Shown: piece after piece, positions 30,026 to 40,140 of the stretch
Position numbering within the stretch: the first letter of the stretch is position 1
Layout of the letters: every line of letters begins with the position of its first letter
Origin: Trichobilharzia regenti
Taxonomy: Eukaryota > Platyhelminthes > Trematoda > Strigeidida > Schistosomatidae
DNA: 64,000 nt
Assembly: GCA_944472135.2 (NCBI GenBank)
Contig: OX235270.1
Span: 149,683,632-149,747,631, forward strand
Direction of reading: 5' to 3'
The notes under the pieces: generated by a model
Databases searched by the model: none
What the model was told of the DNA's origin: nothing
The model's input: the letters and a program-made list of their open reading frames with translations, nothing else
Program-made: the position numbers and the translations under genes

Positions 30026-32164
30026 GGACTGCTCAGGTAATGGACAAAATTAATCCTCAGTTTTCAGGCTGCCATACCACTACACTTGTTGTTAAGTTTC
30101 AACAAACACCACGCTTGACATTGATCCGACACCTAGATTGTATACAATTGGTTTAGTAATAATAATAATAATATTAACAATAATAGTTCTTAAATGCATA
30201 CAACGCCCACTACTTCTATTCCTTAACCTATGCTTGAATACTGATTCTCGAAGTTTATAATTAAATGGGTGTACAATCTATCATGTCTTATAATTTTCTA
30301 CAAAAAAAAAAAATGCAAAATTAAATCATCACAAAAAGAATGCATGAAGATATGAAAACAAAAGCTGTCAATAAGATGTGTCTCTGAGACAAACATCGAT
30401 TTTTCTGAAAATTGTCTCTGTATTTTGAAAGGCATTTTAATCTACGAGCACCTATTATATTTTATCAGCTTTTATTTGGTTATCTTTTGTTTTTTTCTTT
30501 CAAGATGTTTAAACTATAAGAATAATGACTAAAAAAAAAACACATATCTTCGCTTATTTTCATTTGCCAAGGGTATTTCTGAACTTACAACAAATTGCTC
30601 CTTTCATTGGATCTTTATTTCTATGATCAATCGAAGATTTTGATTAATCGAATTACATTTTGTCCGTGTATTTTTAAAAACATTGCCCATTGACCATTTC
30701 CCCCCTCAACAAATCCAAGACAAAATGTATCAAATTGGATGTCAGTAGGCAGTGAAGCGTCCAAATATAAATTAAATGAGTACCACTCTATTATTAATAT
30801 AACTTCCTCACGCCACAGCTCCATTTTAGAACGCCTGACCGAATCTGGTCACTAAGCTAACAGCAAAGAAACTTCAAAGTTGTCTACAGGATATGTGAAA
30901 ATCTGGATAAAAACGTACGAGTCCAACTTCTTCAAACCGCAGGAGTTATGTCGATTCACATGTTATATCCTGAACTCTGCATACAAAAGAAGTTTGTTCA
31001 GTCATTAAATCTACAATGGACCTGATCTATCCTCACACAAAATATGTAGTTTTTGTTTTTATCGCTTATTTGTATTATTTTCTTCCCGCATCCCTTATTA
31101 AATCTCTACCAATTATTACCACCATCACTGTCAACTTGACTGTTGTTCAATTTTAGCTGAATTTTACTCAATCCGGCCAGCTGTATTACGTCACTCAACT
31201 TACTTATTTTATTTTAGTTTCTACCAGATTTAACGTCTTCCACATTACGTGATATGTTATCTGAAATTTACGATTCTAATGACAAATCTTTTACTGTGTA
31301 TTCTCACGATTTTCCAGCTTGAGAATGATATCGCCGAGTAGAGTAACTCTTCGCCTGACGTCTTTTCTTTTACATGACTCAATGAGGATTTTCAAGTTGC
31401 TATCACGAGAGAAATGAAAAGTATGCGTTGTTGGATTTTCATCTGCATGCTTACTGAATAACCCTATCCTTTGAAAAGTCATAGGTTGGTTCGCACTGTC
31501 GAAGAATGTAAAACAACAAGGATAAAATAACCATTTAGTACCCTGTAGGTTTTCTACGGTCTTGCTCACAAATACCAATTCAGGAAACTGTCGATTTTGA
31601 GGTTTTATATTCTTCTACCTTACATTTGATCTCTGTATTACTACTTTTTGGAAAGCTTTTTTATATTATTATTATTATTACATATTCATTCAAACCCTTT
31701 TTTATCTACTTTCCATATAGTTTTGGTGTTATGCGAATTCTGTCATTTTTATGATTAAGTGCACTGTTAGTATTGATCTTAGTATCCTATTAATAAATAA
31801 CCCCGACTCGTCTATGTTTAATATTTACAAAGTTATATGTTAATGTCTACCCACTGGAGTAAAGCGTGAGAGGATTAATTAATTTACTCCTTGATAACAT
31901 CAACACTGCAGTCGATTTAGAAATGAGGCCAGTAAAAATTATCTATCTTACGGTAAGTTTAGCTTTTTTTGTCTGAACCTGTTGCTATAAATGCTAAAAA
32001 TAACTAATATGACTTTGATCAAAATAATCTCGAATAAATGTGCAAGCAGCCTGAAGAAATATAGATAGACCAGACGGAGACGAATGGTAGAAACTGTCAA
32101 GAACTATACACATCTCAAATCAATTGAGAATTATTGAAATCATCTATTCAGAATATCTCGAAAA
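30022..32164. other. AT-rich DNA with two unassigned minus frames
   Basis: Two minus-strand frames have mixed composition: 30627-30824 (65 codons) and 31291-31578 (95 codons; 'KHADENPTTHTFHFSRDSNL' in the middle). I recognise neither, see no clear splice signals, and cannot separate host exon, lost transposon or chance. The rest is AT-rich with ATT runs (31660-31680). Confidence 0.3.
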
Positions 32165-33190
32165 ATACCCATTTATTCATAAGTAAAAACACAGTTTTTG
32201 TTCAGCGAAGAAATTTCTTTTCAACGACTTCATTTTCAAGCCAACTGTACAGTCGTATTTATATTACAGAAAAAGGTTATTAAGTGGCACTAAATAATTG
32301 CTCAGTCAATGTACGTAAATATGTGATAAAAGTTATAAGGGGTAGAGTTGAAGTGGATAAATTACAAAAATATTGAAGATTGTTTTATTAGTGAATTGAT
32401 ATCAAAAATGTCAAGTGCTGTCTAAAAATTTTGAAAATTAGTAGTACGATTACGATAAGAATGAAGATGTGAAGTGAAGTGGAAAGAATTCAAGTGGTAA
32501 AATAAAATAAAAACTAGAAAGAACATCATTACCTGCTGTTGTGGAGCTATTTATATTGGACGTTGTAAGCGTAATCTCCGAAAACGTGTAGCTGAACACT
32601 ATCCAGTTTGGTTAACGAAAGGCGAACGTATAACTGCAAAGTCGTCTATTTGTGATCACCTGTTAGAGTCTGGTCATTTAGCCCCATGTGATTCATCTTT
32701 CAAAGTTATCTACATGGTAGAATCGAATCGATCCAAAAATTTACGTTTTCTTCACTTATGCATAGCCGAAGCTTTAGTTATACATGAACAGAAACCCAAA
32801 TTATGTGTTCAAAAGCGTTTTGTCAAACCCCTTTCTTTACCTTGGTCATAGTAATGTTCTTTCTAGTTTTTATTTTATTTTATCACTTGAATTCTTTCCA
32901 CTTCACTTCACATCTTCATTCTTATCGTAATCGTACTCCTAATTTTCAAAATTTTTAGACAACACTTGACATTTTTGTTATAAAACAATCTTTAATATTT
33001 TTGTAATTTATCCACTTCAACTCTACCCCTTATAACTTTTATCACATATTTACGTACATTGACTGAGCAATTATTTAGTGCCACTTAATAACCTTTTTCT
33101 GTAATATAAATACGACTGTACAGCTTGAAAATGAAGTCGTTGAAAAGAAATTTCTTCGCTGAACAAAAACTGTGTTTTTACTTATTCAGA
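32165..33190 (+). mobile_element. PLE copy: GIY-YIG flanked by inverted pLTRs
   Basis: A short Penelope-like insertion. The left arm (about 32165-32530) is the inverse of the right arm (about 32850-33190), with high identity over about 340 bp, e.g. 'gcactaaataattgctcagt' on the left and 'actgagcaattatttagtgc' on the right. Between the arms lies the 3' end of the ORF with the GIY-YIG domain. Inverted terminal repeats with 5'-truncated ORFs are known for Penelope-like elements. The RT is absent here. Confidence 0.8.
32533..32850 (+). pseudogene. PLE GIY-YIG endonuclease domain, second lineage
   Basis: Reading 'IYIGRCKRNLRKRVAEHYPV' (YIG half plus catalytic-type Arg), 'KSSICDHLLESGHLAP' (H-L-x-x-S/T-G-H), 'FKVIYMVE', 'LCIAEALVIHEQKPKLCVQK' (Glu-containing helix) and a C-terminal 'RFVKPL'. 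The same coding end is found at 13886. It differs from the 7818-8177 lineage by its linker and tail, so at least two PLE lineages are present. There is no start codon in the piece; the ORF is cut by the inverted left arm. Confidence 0.75.
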
Positions 33191-33192
33191 AT

Positions 33193-33445
33193 ATATTTTT
33201 ATCTTAGGTAGTTGGAGGCAATGAACAAGGAGACTTGGACCTGGTTTTTGTACTAGTTGACAAGCTTATCTGCAATCACCTTGAAGGTAGTCATGTCCCT
33301 TCTGAGATTCAAACCCGCAGTCACCTAGTGCTGCAGTTAGAGACGTTACCACTGAGCTATTCATGCTCGCAACTGACTTCCTGTAGTCCTATATGGGATA
33401 CTTTGATTAGACATTAGTTACTAACTAGTGTTTAATCAAAAGTAA
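33193..33445 (-). mobile_element. SINE-D copy, tRNA-headed
   Basis: The minus strand begins with a tRNA-like head: 'gaatagctcagtggtaacgt' (A box) and 'gcgggtttgaatctcagaag' (B box GGTTTGAATCTC). The body matches 6405-6635 ('gtagttggaggcaatg', 'tctgcaatcacct', 'catgtcccttctgag'). It directly abuts the PLE right end. Confidence 0.7.
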
Positions 33446-33459
33446 ATTTTTATCTATCA

Positions 33460-33655
33460 AGTTATGAATATTTTTTTCATTTCTACTGGAAGATGGGGCT
33501 ACAGGCTTTGAGTTTCATCAGCTTCACGTCCATCCATCTCTCTTTTTGGGGGTAACTAGTGCAAATCAAGGTTTGTTGGTGCATCAGCCGAGAATTAAAC
33601 TCGAAACTCGCGCGTAGCTAACAGACATTACACCATTGAACCACTAGTGCACATT
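33460..33655 (-). mobile_element. SINE-B-like copy, divergent head
   Basis: Minus strand: 'gtgcactagtggttcaatgg' (A box), 'gagtttaattctcgg' (B-box-like), body with 'gctgatgaaactcaaagcct' and a T-rich end complement at 33465. It is related to SINE-B by head and end but much diverged. Confidence 0.45.
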
Positions 33656-33889
33656 TACGAATCTATGAGTCACGCATACTACCCAATAGCTGATCATAAC
33701 ATCCAGTTGCTCAGGTTGAAGTATGAGAAACTCTACGTGAATGATATGTATCCACATATATATTTATGTGTGTGTGTATGTTGGTCTCTCTTTCTGTTTG
33801 CTCGGTTAGTCTGTGACCACTTCACTTGTATGGACTTGTCTCCTTTAATAATGTGTATTCTCCTTATATTATATTATATATAATATGAG

Positions 33890-34325
33890 TGTTTGTTGAC
33901 AGTCCGTTGCTTGGTGACATATATCCATATATGTTTGTTGGCATGTCTGCTATATTCGCTATGTATAATTGGATCGACACTCCATTATAATTAGCCATTC
34001 ATGTTAAGACTGTCTAATGATTTTTCCCACGCTTGTCTGAATTATTTATATATATTCGCATTCACAATTGTGTGAACTACTTTACTTTACAACTACTTTA
34101 CTTACTTACCACTTTTGGTGTGAGACCATTTATTTCCGTCTCCTTGTGTTTGGACAATAGAAGTATCATCGCAAACCTAGTGGTCTTCTGATTTCCGCCT
34201 TCTCGCGTCAGAACTATTAGTTTCTCGACCTGTCCATAACAATAATTCAGCGACGAGTACATAACAATTTGGCGACGGGGAAACTAGTACATAACAATTT
34301 GGCGACGGGGAAACTAGAACATAAC
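33890..34325 (+). mobile_element. Probable LTR end with duplicated primer-binding-like block
   Basis: The segment ends with 'cataacaatttggcgacggg' repeated in tandem (34262-34291 and 34292-34321), and a diverged earlier unit at 34239. A TAACA end followed by TTGGCGACGGGG resembles an LTR end plus primer-binding region of an LTR retrotransposon. Upstream sequence has promoter-like AT-rich parts but no recognisable ORF. The assignment is tentative. Confidence 0.35.
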
Positions 34326-34467
34326 AGTGAACACAGAACACACTGACTGCAAACTGATGGGGTGCGCCTTTTGATCAGTTTTCAGTGAAAATTCTATGAG
34401 TAAATAACAACTGTTTCCATTTAGTTAAAAGAAGAAAGTAAGTCGTACGGCTGCTATTAATTGATGG

Positions 34468-34625
34468 ATTTTTTTCCTTCACGTTCCCCAGTGGAACATA
34501 GGGCTTCAGGATAGTGGCTGCAAGTTTCTGTAGCACTGCCCAACCCTTCCTCTTTACCAGCATTATTTCTGGCTTAGTGAAGTGAAGGAGTGCGTCGGCC
34601 CGGGATCGAACCCCGGACTATGTGC
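34468..34625 (-). mobile_element. SINE-B copy with internal deletion
   Basis: Tail complement 'tttttttccttcacgttccc', body 'aagtttctgtagcactgccc' jumping to 'aacccttcctctttaccagc', and head complement with 'cgggatcgaaccccggacta'. It ends at 'tgtgcaagaacaatag', where PLE terminal sequence begins. Confidence 0.7.
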
Positions 34626-34745
34626 AAGAACAATAGTTTTAACAGAATAAAATGGTACCATCATTTATTTCTTTGTCTTCTCATCATTTGCTTGCAACCC
34701 AGAGACATAACTGAGTATATCGACAGCTGACGATTGCCAGAAAGA
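34626..34745 (+). mobile_element. PLE terminal (pLTR-like) fragment
   Basis: 'aacagaataaaatggtacca' and 'ttctcatcatttgcttgcaa' match 10510-10580 and lead towards the RT-coding part that follows. Confidence 0.5.
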
Positions 34746-34907
34746 TAAGACAAATGCGGCCGAAAATCACATCACGAACGTATTGAGAGATCTTATAAAG
34801 AAGAAATTGATTGAAAACAATAAATACAATGATTTAAAACCCCGAGGGTCTCGTATGCCGCACGTGTATGGTTTTCTAAAGACACACGAAAAACAAGTCC
34901 ACCTCAG

Positions 34908-35077
34908 TATAAAACTTGGGCAATGTGGTAGAGTATAACTCCATTATGGATAAAATTTTATTTTGATAAATTACACAATGTTGTACTGTAATATTAACTG
35001 ATAATATTAATAATAACAATATTAATATTACTGTACAACACTGTGTGATTTATCAAAATAAAGTCTTATCCATAATT
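34908..35077. mobile_element. Foldback insertion, 55-bp arms, 13-bp TSD
   Basis: A 170-bp insertion in the PLE RT gene. AAGTCCACCTCAG is present on both sides (34895-34907 and 35078-35090). It contains a near-perfect inverted repeat: left arm 34943-34997, right arm 35022-35076, about 5 mismatches in 55, with an AT-rich 24-nt loop. About 35 nt of non-palindromic sequence precedes the left arm. It has no coding capacity. The host PLE frame reads through if the insert and one TSD copy are ignored. Confidence 0.75.
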
Positions 35078-35103
35078 AAGTCCACCTCAGACCTATACCT
35101 CCG

Positions 35104-35520
35104 ATGATCAACTCACCTAAGCATAAGGTTGCTCGTCGGCTTGCGGAGAATTTGAAAGACATTCGTGAACGGCTAGCCATCTACGCCATGAAAGACTCAT
35201 TTCATTTCGCCGAAAGTGTGAACCACATGAACGTTTCAAATAAGTTCATGGTGTCATTTGATGCAACCTCCTTGTTCACAAGGATCCCAATCAGTGAAAC
35301 TATTGAGATCATTTCTAAGCAGTCTGATCTTCTCATACTCCAGGAGTCGGAATTCAAACGCCTACTGCTAATGTGTACCATATATGTGCAATTCCAGTTT
35401 GACAACACTCTTTATCGCCAAATACATGTTGTAGCTATGAACAGTCCACTTAGCCCTCTCTTAGCAGATATCTTCATGTCCGACGTTGAAAGAACGAAGT
35501 TGCAGCACGCAATCGACTAA
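35104..35520 (+). pseudogene. Penelope-like reverse transcriptase, palm fragment
   Basis: 138 codons open. 'NKFMVSFDATSLFTRIPISE' holds the first catalytic Asp (S-F-D-x-x-S-L-F). 'QFQFDNTLYRQIHVVAMNSP' then 'LSPLLADIFMSDVE' is the PLE fingerprint before the second box (M-G-S-P-L-S-P in the family; here M-N-S-P). The catalytic D-D appears after the stop: 35540-35560 reads 'HVDDTFVVCNN'. The N-terminal part lies upstream of the foldback insertion. A stop just before the D-D box disables the enzyme. Confidence 0.8.
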
Positions 35521-35660
35521 ACAACTTCTTATTGTCGACACGTCGATGACACATTTGTAGTGTGCAACAACCGATGTCATGCTTCCTTCCTACCTACTCA
35601 AATTATCTAACGACGCACACACAGATTTAAATTTACAATGGAACATGAAAACTTTATACA

Positions 35661-35955
35661 TTTGGTTCCCTTGATAAATTTTGATGAAGAAAAGAAGACG
35701 AAATTTGCAGTATAAAATGGCATCATCATTCTATTTCACAGGTCCTTATAAACTGTACAACTCTACCTAAAATTACAATGGTTATTTGGATGATAATAAC
35801 ATACTTTAATGTTTGAGTGGTAGTAGAGAAGAAATACTATAAAACTGACGCATCCAAAATGTAAGCATTACAATGTTTTTAGTTCAAGTTTTCATCATCA
35901 AGTTATACGCTTTCAATGTTGAAAATAGGGGGAGGGGTAAGACAGAAAACAGGAA
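35661..35955 (+). mobile_element. PLE terminal-like sequence and flank
   Basis: 'gaaaagaagacgaaatttgc' and 'agtataaaatggcatcatca' resemble other PLE ends. The remainder is unassigned. Confidence 0.35.
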
Positions 35956-36084
35956 AAATTAATTAACAGAACAGTGTTAGCTTGTAGGTTCACATAGCAA
36001 CGCAAAAAGCGAAAGCGGTTACAGTCCATAAGATTGGGATTTGCGCAGTGAGTTGAGATCACTGAATTAGATGACTAATTAATG

Positions 36085-36688
36085 AACTATTTGATCATAG
36101 GTGCTTGCGTTCTATCTCCCGTGTAAAGTGGCATAATAAGGTGAGCAATATTGAGGTTAGGCGTCGAGTTCTAGGTAAACAGGGGAAATCAATCGACGAG
36201 GCTATGAAGCTACATCGACTGAGATGGTTAGGACATGTGTTACGTATGCCTAGTCATCGCCTTCCTCGACGAGCAATGATAGCTGATATGGGGCCAGACT
36301 GGAAAAAAGCTAGCGGCGGTCAAACAAAAACTTGGCATCAGTCAATGAAATCCACAACAGTTGGTCTAAGCCACGTAGAAAGGTGTAGACTTCCAGGCTG
36401 GGGTCCTCGGGACGGTAAAAATCAATGGTTGGAAACAATTGGTGACATGGCTCAAAATCGTTCTCAGTGGCGCAAATGCATCCACTCTTTGTCATTAATG
36501 ATTTGCCATGAAACTGTTTTGTCCTTCGTCATTACAATTCCTTTGTCTCACACCTGTGTTTACTGTCTCTACTATGCTTTTCTTGTACTTTCTTCTCTTG
36601 GTTTGTGTGCTACATGGAGTGTGGCGACTTGAACTTCTGCACATCGGTGCAAAGTTCTATGTCGAAAACAGACAGACAGACAGAATTA
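36085..36688 (+). mobile_element. RTE-B 3' fragment
   Basis: 5'-truncated at 'tttgatcataggtgcttgcg'. Frame 36105-36632 (175 codons) begins 'MRSISRVKWHNKVSNIEVRR' and ends in the 3' UTR. The 3' UTR has 'ctgcacatcggtgcaaagtt' and 'ctatgtcgaaaacagacaga' followed by GACA repeats. AATTAATG occurs on both sides (about 36079-36086 and 36683-36691), a possible TSD. Confidence 0.85.
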
Positions 36689-36828
36689 ATGTAATCAAAA
36701 TCAAATTCAGTTACCAAGGCAATGAGAGGTTAATCACACTCTCTTTCTGTATGGATTAGTCTGGTTTAAATCGTCTGATTGTGACCATTCCGCCAAATCG
36801 TTGTAAATTTGCTGTCCTTTGTCTACGA

Positions 36829-37029
36829 TTTATTTTTAATTTTTATTTATTTTGATTACAGCTTGATGCCACACCGTATTTTCGGTACAGGAATGGGATT
36901 TTCAGCATGTAATATCGGTAGCCCAAATTTTGCAGGCCAACCATAGATATCAGGTATGCGTCGGCAGGTGATCGACGCACGGACCATGTGCATGGTCGGC
37001 GAGAGTCCTAACCACTTTGCCACCAACGC
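36829..37029 (-). mobile_element. SINE-A copy
   Basis: Minus strand; T-rich tail complement, 'attttgattacagcttgatg', 'ggtagcccaaattttgcagg', and head complement 'agtcctaaccactttgccac'. The B-box region is altered ('gtgatcgacgcacggacc'). Confidence 0.8.
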
Positions 37030-37235
37030 TGGAGTGATCGCAATCAAACGATTTAAAGCAGACTAATCCATACAGAACGAGAGTGTGATTAACCTCTCAC
37101 TGCCTTGGTAACTTAATTTTGATTTTGATTACATCTCAACTCAGTGAGCGAATCTCAATCTTATAAACTGTAACCGCTTTCGCTTTTTGCGTTGCTATGT
37201 GAACCTACAAACTAACACTTTTCTGTACGACTGTA

Positions 37236-37330
37236 AGCAGCAGCTGATGAGAAGCAAACGAAATAAGCAATGATGGTACCATATTATTCTGCACAAACCA
37301 CCACTGTTGTTCTTGCTTTATTCAAATTCG
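37236..37330 (-). mobile_element. PLE terminal (pLTR-like) fragment
   Basis: 'aagcagcagctgatgagaag', 'caaacgaaataagcaatgat' and 'ttgttcttgctttattcaaa' are the inverse of the terminal sequence at 6898 and 40620. Confidence 0.5.
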
Positions 37331-37970
37331 TAAATGGGAATAAATCGATGAATTCAATTTACTTTTCAATATCTTATTACTAAGCATATCACACGTCGAA
37401 AAAAATTTCTCAACAGAAAAATTTTAAAATTTATGAAAAAACGAAATTTATGAAAAAGGAGATATTTGTAGGTTGGAATCTTATAAGTAAAATAAATGAC
37501 ATTGTTGAGACATACACGTGTGACATGACTCAATTGCACTTTATTAATAAACTGACGAATACGTGCAGATATGCATGTTACGTGTTGGTGTAATGTATGA
37601 ACAGTGTGAGCGTGTTGGTTGAATTAACATCAGAGGATGAACTGAAAGCAGATTAAGCTGTATTTGATGCCCCTGGTTACTGACTGGTCAGGAAATTTTT
37701 ATTTTATCTACAAACATTTCTCGATAAGATTCTTGTTATTACACAGTATTTTAAACCACTCATGGATTACTATTTCAGTGTTGTTGTAACTGATTTTTTC
37801 AGTATGTGTGCTAGCAAAACTCTATCCTTCAAATAAACCAGAATGATTTGTAACTGTACTCTGATGCTGTCTTTGTTAGGGACCCTTCTGACCTCATTTC
37901 TAAGGGGTAAGCATTGTATGACTACTGTTATAACTCACCATTCGTTCATTTGATTTTTAGTCAGATTTTT
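37331..37970. other. AT-rich intergenic DNA
   Basis: No gene or assignable repeat recognised. Confidence 0.4.
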
Positions 37971-37972
37971 AT

Positions 37973-38048
37973 TTGGATGGAGAATTTCATCATGAGCTGA
38001 CATCGGTTCTTTAACCAATGTCAGCTGATGATGAAATTCTCCAACCAA
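37973..38048. repeat. 36-bp-arm hairpin made of SINE-C 3' ends
   Basis: Left arm 37973-38008, 4-nt spacer, right arm 38013-38048; 33 of 36 positions pair. The arm is the SINE-C 3' body ('gagctgacatcggtt' and its complement). After the right arm the SINE-C end 'caatcaaacgaaaaccaata' follows. The structure parallels 3056-3192. Confidence 0.75.
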
Positions 38049-38640
38049 TCAAACGAAAACCAATACTTGTTAATTGATTTTTATTTTACAATCAAAGGTT
38101 ACTGAATATTTATGTGTAATACCATTGCTCATGGAAAAAGATTTCAACATGAATGCGTAACAAACATTAACTTTTTCACCTTAATTCACTGAAACTTGAT
38201 TTCATTTTTTCAAGGTGTAAATTAATATCTGTATTCATTTATTTTCCTGCTAATTTTATTGATGGCTTTGTAATCTTCTACCACTTTCACTGCCTTCATA
38301 TAACTCTTCAGATGAATAATGTAACCATCTCTACTTATATGTGAATAAGACTTAAATTGTAGGCCTTCACTGATCGTTACAATAAAATGATCTTTCTGTT
38401 TCGATAATAAATGATGGACTGAATGCTTTCAACACTGAACTTAGCACAGAAGTTCAGAAGATCAGAATGTCACAATCCACTTACCTAATAAAGGCAGATA
38501 AATGATAAAAGAAAGAGATTCAAAGGAAGACAAAAAGAGTAGTACCACGGAGAAACAATAGGGTTTATTGAATATGACAGGTTACATGGTGTGGATGCAT
38601 CTTCTCTATTGAGAATGATTTTCAGTCATATCACTAATAG
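38049..38640. other. AT-rich intergenic DNA
   Basis: No gene or assignable repeat recognised. Confidence 0.4.
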
Positions 38641-38644
38641 TTTC

Positions 38645-40140
38645 CAGCCATCCGATTTTAGAGTCCGTAAGACCCAAACCACAGAGTCTCCGCCTGGTTC
38701 AAATCACCCATCAAAGATTTCATGGACTAAAGACAGGTTTTGGTTTCACCACAACTAGCTATTTTCCAACTTAATCCGGTATTGGTTGGCATTGCCTGTT
38801 GAAGAAGGCGATGGCTCAGGATGTTCAACAAATGTCCTAGACACTTCAATCCATGTAGCTTTATAACCTCATCAACCGACTTTCTCTCCTTACCTAACAC
38901 AACCCGCATAACCTCAATATTACTCACCCTATTATGTCCCCTGTCAGGAGAGATAAAACTCAGCCACGTATGATCAAAGATACTTAGCCGGGATTTTCAT
39001 GTCTTCCACATTCTATGGCCATGTCTCACAGCCATAGTAGAGGATGGAGCTAACTGCTGCTCCGTCCTGCTACACGTCTTTTGACCGATAGCTGGATATC
39101 ACGTCTACATCAGAGATGATGTGTGTTGGTAGATATGTAACAACAGAAGACAAGGGCCAGGCAACAGATCGTTTTATTATGGAAATCAACACGTATTTAT
39201 ATATATTTCACATACATTATTATAGCTTATGCAAGTAGACAAGCGCAGTCATCTGATTGATTGTTTATCAGAAGTTAGGTAGACAAACGCAGGCTTCTGA
39301 TTGGTTGCTTCAGGATTACTCGAAAAATAGAGTTCTCTATCTGCGAATCATATTTTGCCACGTTAAGTCTGCTGTGATTGGTTACTGAATCAGCCTTGTT
39401 CATATTTTCTCATGGCCACCTCGCACCACAGATATACAACCCTAGACTCTTTCTTGTATACGTGCTGAGATTTTGTCAACATTAACTCCATTAGGGCTAG
39501 TGCAACTTCCCAAATAAACGAAGTAGTCGACACGCCGTATCACTTCACTCACTGCCTAATTTTACGCTGTGAGTGGTTGATGTAGTCCAGTCAGTTCTGT
39601 AGCATCAGTATCATCATCTTATTTATGAGAGAGAGAGAGAATGACTTGCCAAAGATTTGAGGATTTCTGCTTAAGGTGTTCAGGAGACTATTTTGTCAGC
39701 ATCTTCATTTAGAAGGACTATATTATCTGCCTGCTCTAAGTCAATAAGACTATACCCTGGTAACAGGTCAATCCGTAATTCGCTGAAGTCAGCAGTTAGG
39801 GTTAATCCCATTACTACATCTGTAATGAAATTAAATAGAAACGGGGACAGTGGGCATCCCTGACAGATACCAGTGTTTGCCGCCACTCTCCGTAAGCTAT
39901 TACACGACTTCTTGACTCTGAGTAGACCACCTTGATTAGCGCTATGTACCTTCTCGGCACTTCCTTAAGGGCCGAAAATTACCATAGTACCTCTCAGTTA
40001 ACAGAGTTGAATTCCGCCTTCAGGTCACGAAACTTGTTAACTCTTAGTTGCTGGAAAATATGCCTATATTCCATAATCTGTCGAAGGATGAAGATACGAT
40101 CAATACACCCTCTATCACGTCTAACGCCTGCATGATTTTC
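38645..40140 (-). mobile_element. RTE-B variant, decayed, split by a solo LTR
   Basis: Minus strand, encoding with breaks the RT palm to C-terminus of an RTE-B relative. 39886-39680 contains 'MAANTGICQGCPLSPFLFNF' (the R-Q-G-C-P-L-S-P box, here C-Q-G-C) and a decayed Y-A-D-D ('LEQADNIVLLNEDADK'). 38927-38727 contains 'VMRVVLGKERKSVDEVIKLH'. The copy at 60340-61200 (plus strand) is very close to it and lacks the LTR. Confidence 0.8.
39135..39430 (-). mobile_element. Solo LTR of the Ty3/gypsy family, GATA TSD
   Basis: Minus strand: starts TGTGGTGCGAGG and ends GTTGTTACA. GATA precedes (39131-39134) and follows (39431-39434). Removing the LTR and one GATA gives 'gttggtagatatacaac', which matches the unoccupied paralogous site at about 60640-60660 (complement of 'gttgtatatccaccaac'). 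It carries repeated AACCAAT-type motifs. Confidence 0.9.

Larger units (their letters stand above)
34746..35660 (+). mobile_element. PLE RT region split by a foldback insertion
   Basis: Penelope-like RT coding with breaks. It starts near 'tcacatcacgaacgtattga', then 'LKPRGSRMPHVYGFLKTHEK' (34835-34895), interrupted at 34908-35077, continuing with 'RPIPPMINSPKHKVARRLAE' and the palm. A 13-bp duplication (AAGTCCACCTCAG) marks the interruption. The sequence peters out after the D-D box near 35560. Confidence 0.8.
35960..37235. repeat. Large inverted repeat, left arm split by RTE-B, SINE-A in loop
   Basis: The right arm (about 37030-37235) is the inverse of a left arm in two pieces: 35960-36062 ('cagtgttagcttgtaggttc', 'aaagcgaaagcggttacagt') and 36690-36786 ('gtaatcaaaatcaaattcag', 'ttaccaaggcaatgagaggt', 'gtatggattagtctg'). 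An RTE-B fragment separates the two pieces. The remaining spacer holds a minus-strand SINE-A. Arms are about 200 bp, mostly matching. The arm sequence abuts PLE terminal sequence at 37236, so the whole may be a PLE with inverted ends. Confidence 0.7.

Noticed and set aside
37236..37290. CTGATGA followed closely by CGAAA (37243-37263; inverse at 40682-40700) looked like a hammerhead in the PLE end
   Set aside because: The 9-10 nt between the boxes cannot form a stem II of more than one pair, and no complementary stem I strands flank it. Other copies of this PLE end do not restore pairing.
38013..38048. CTGATGATGAAA near 38024 as a hammerhead core
   Set aside because: CUGANGA and GAAA are adjacent with no stem II; this is just the SINE-C body.
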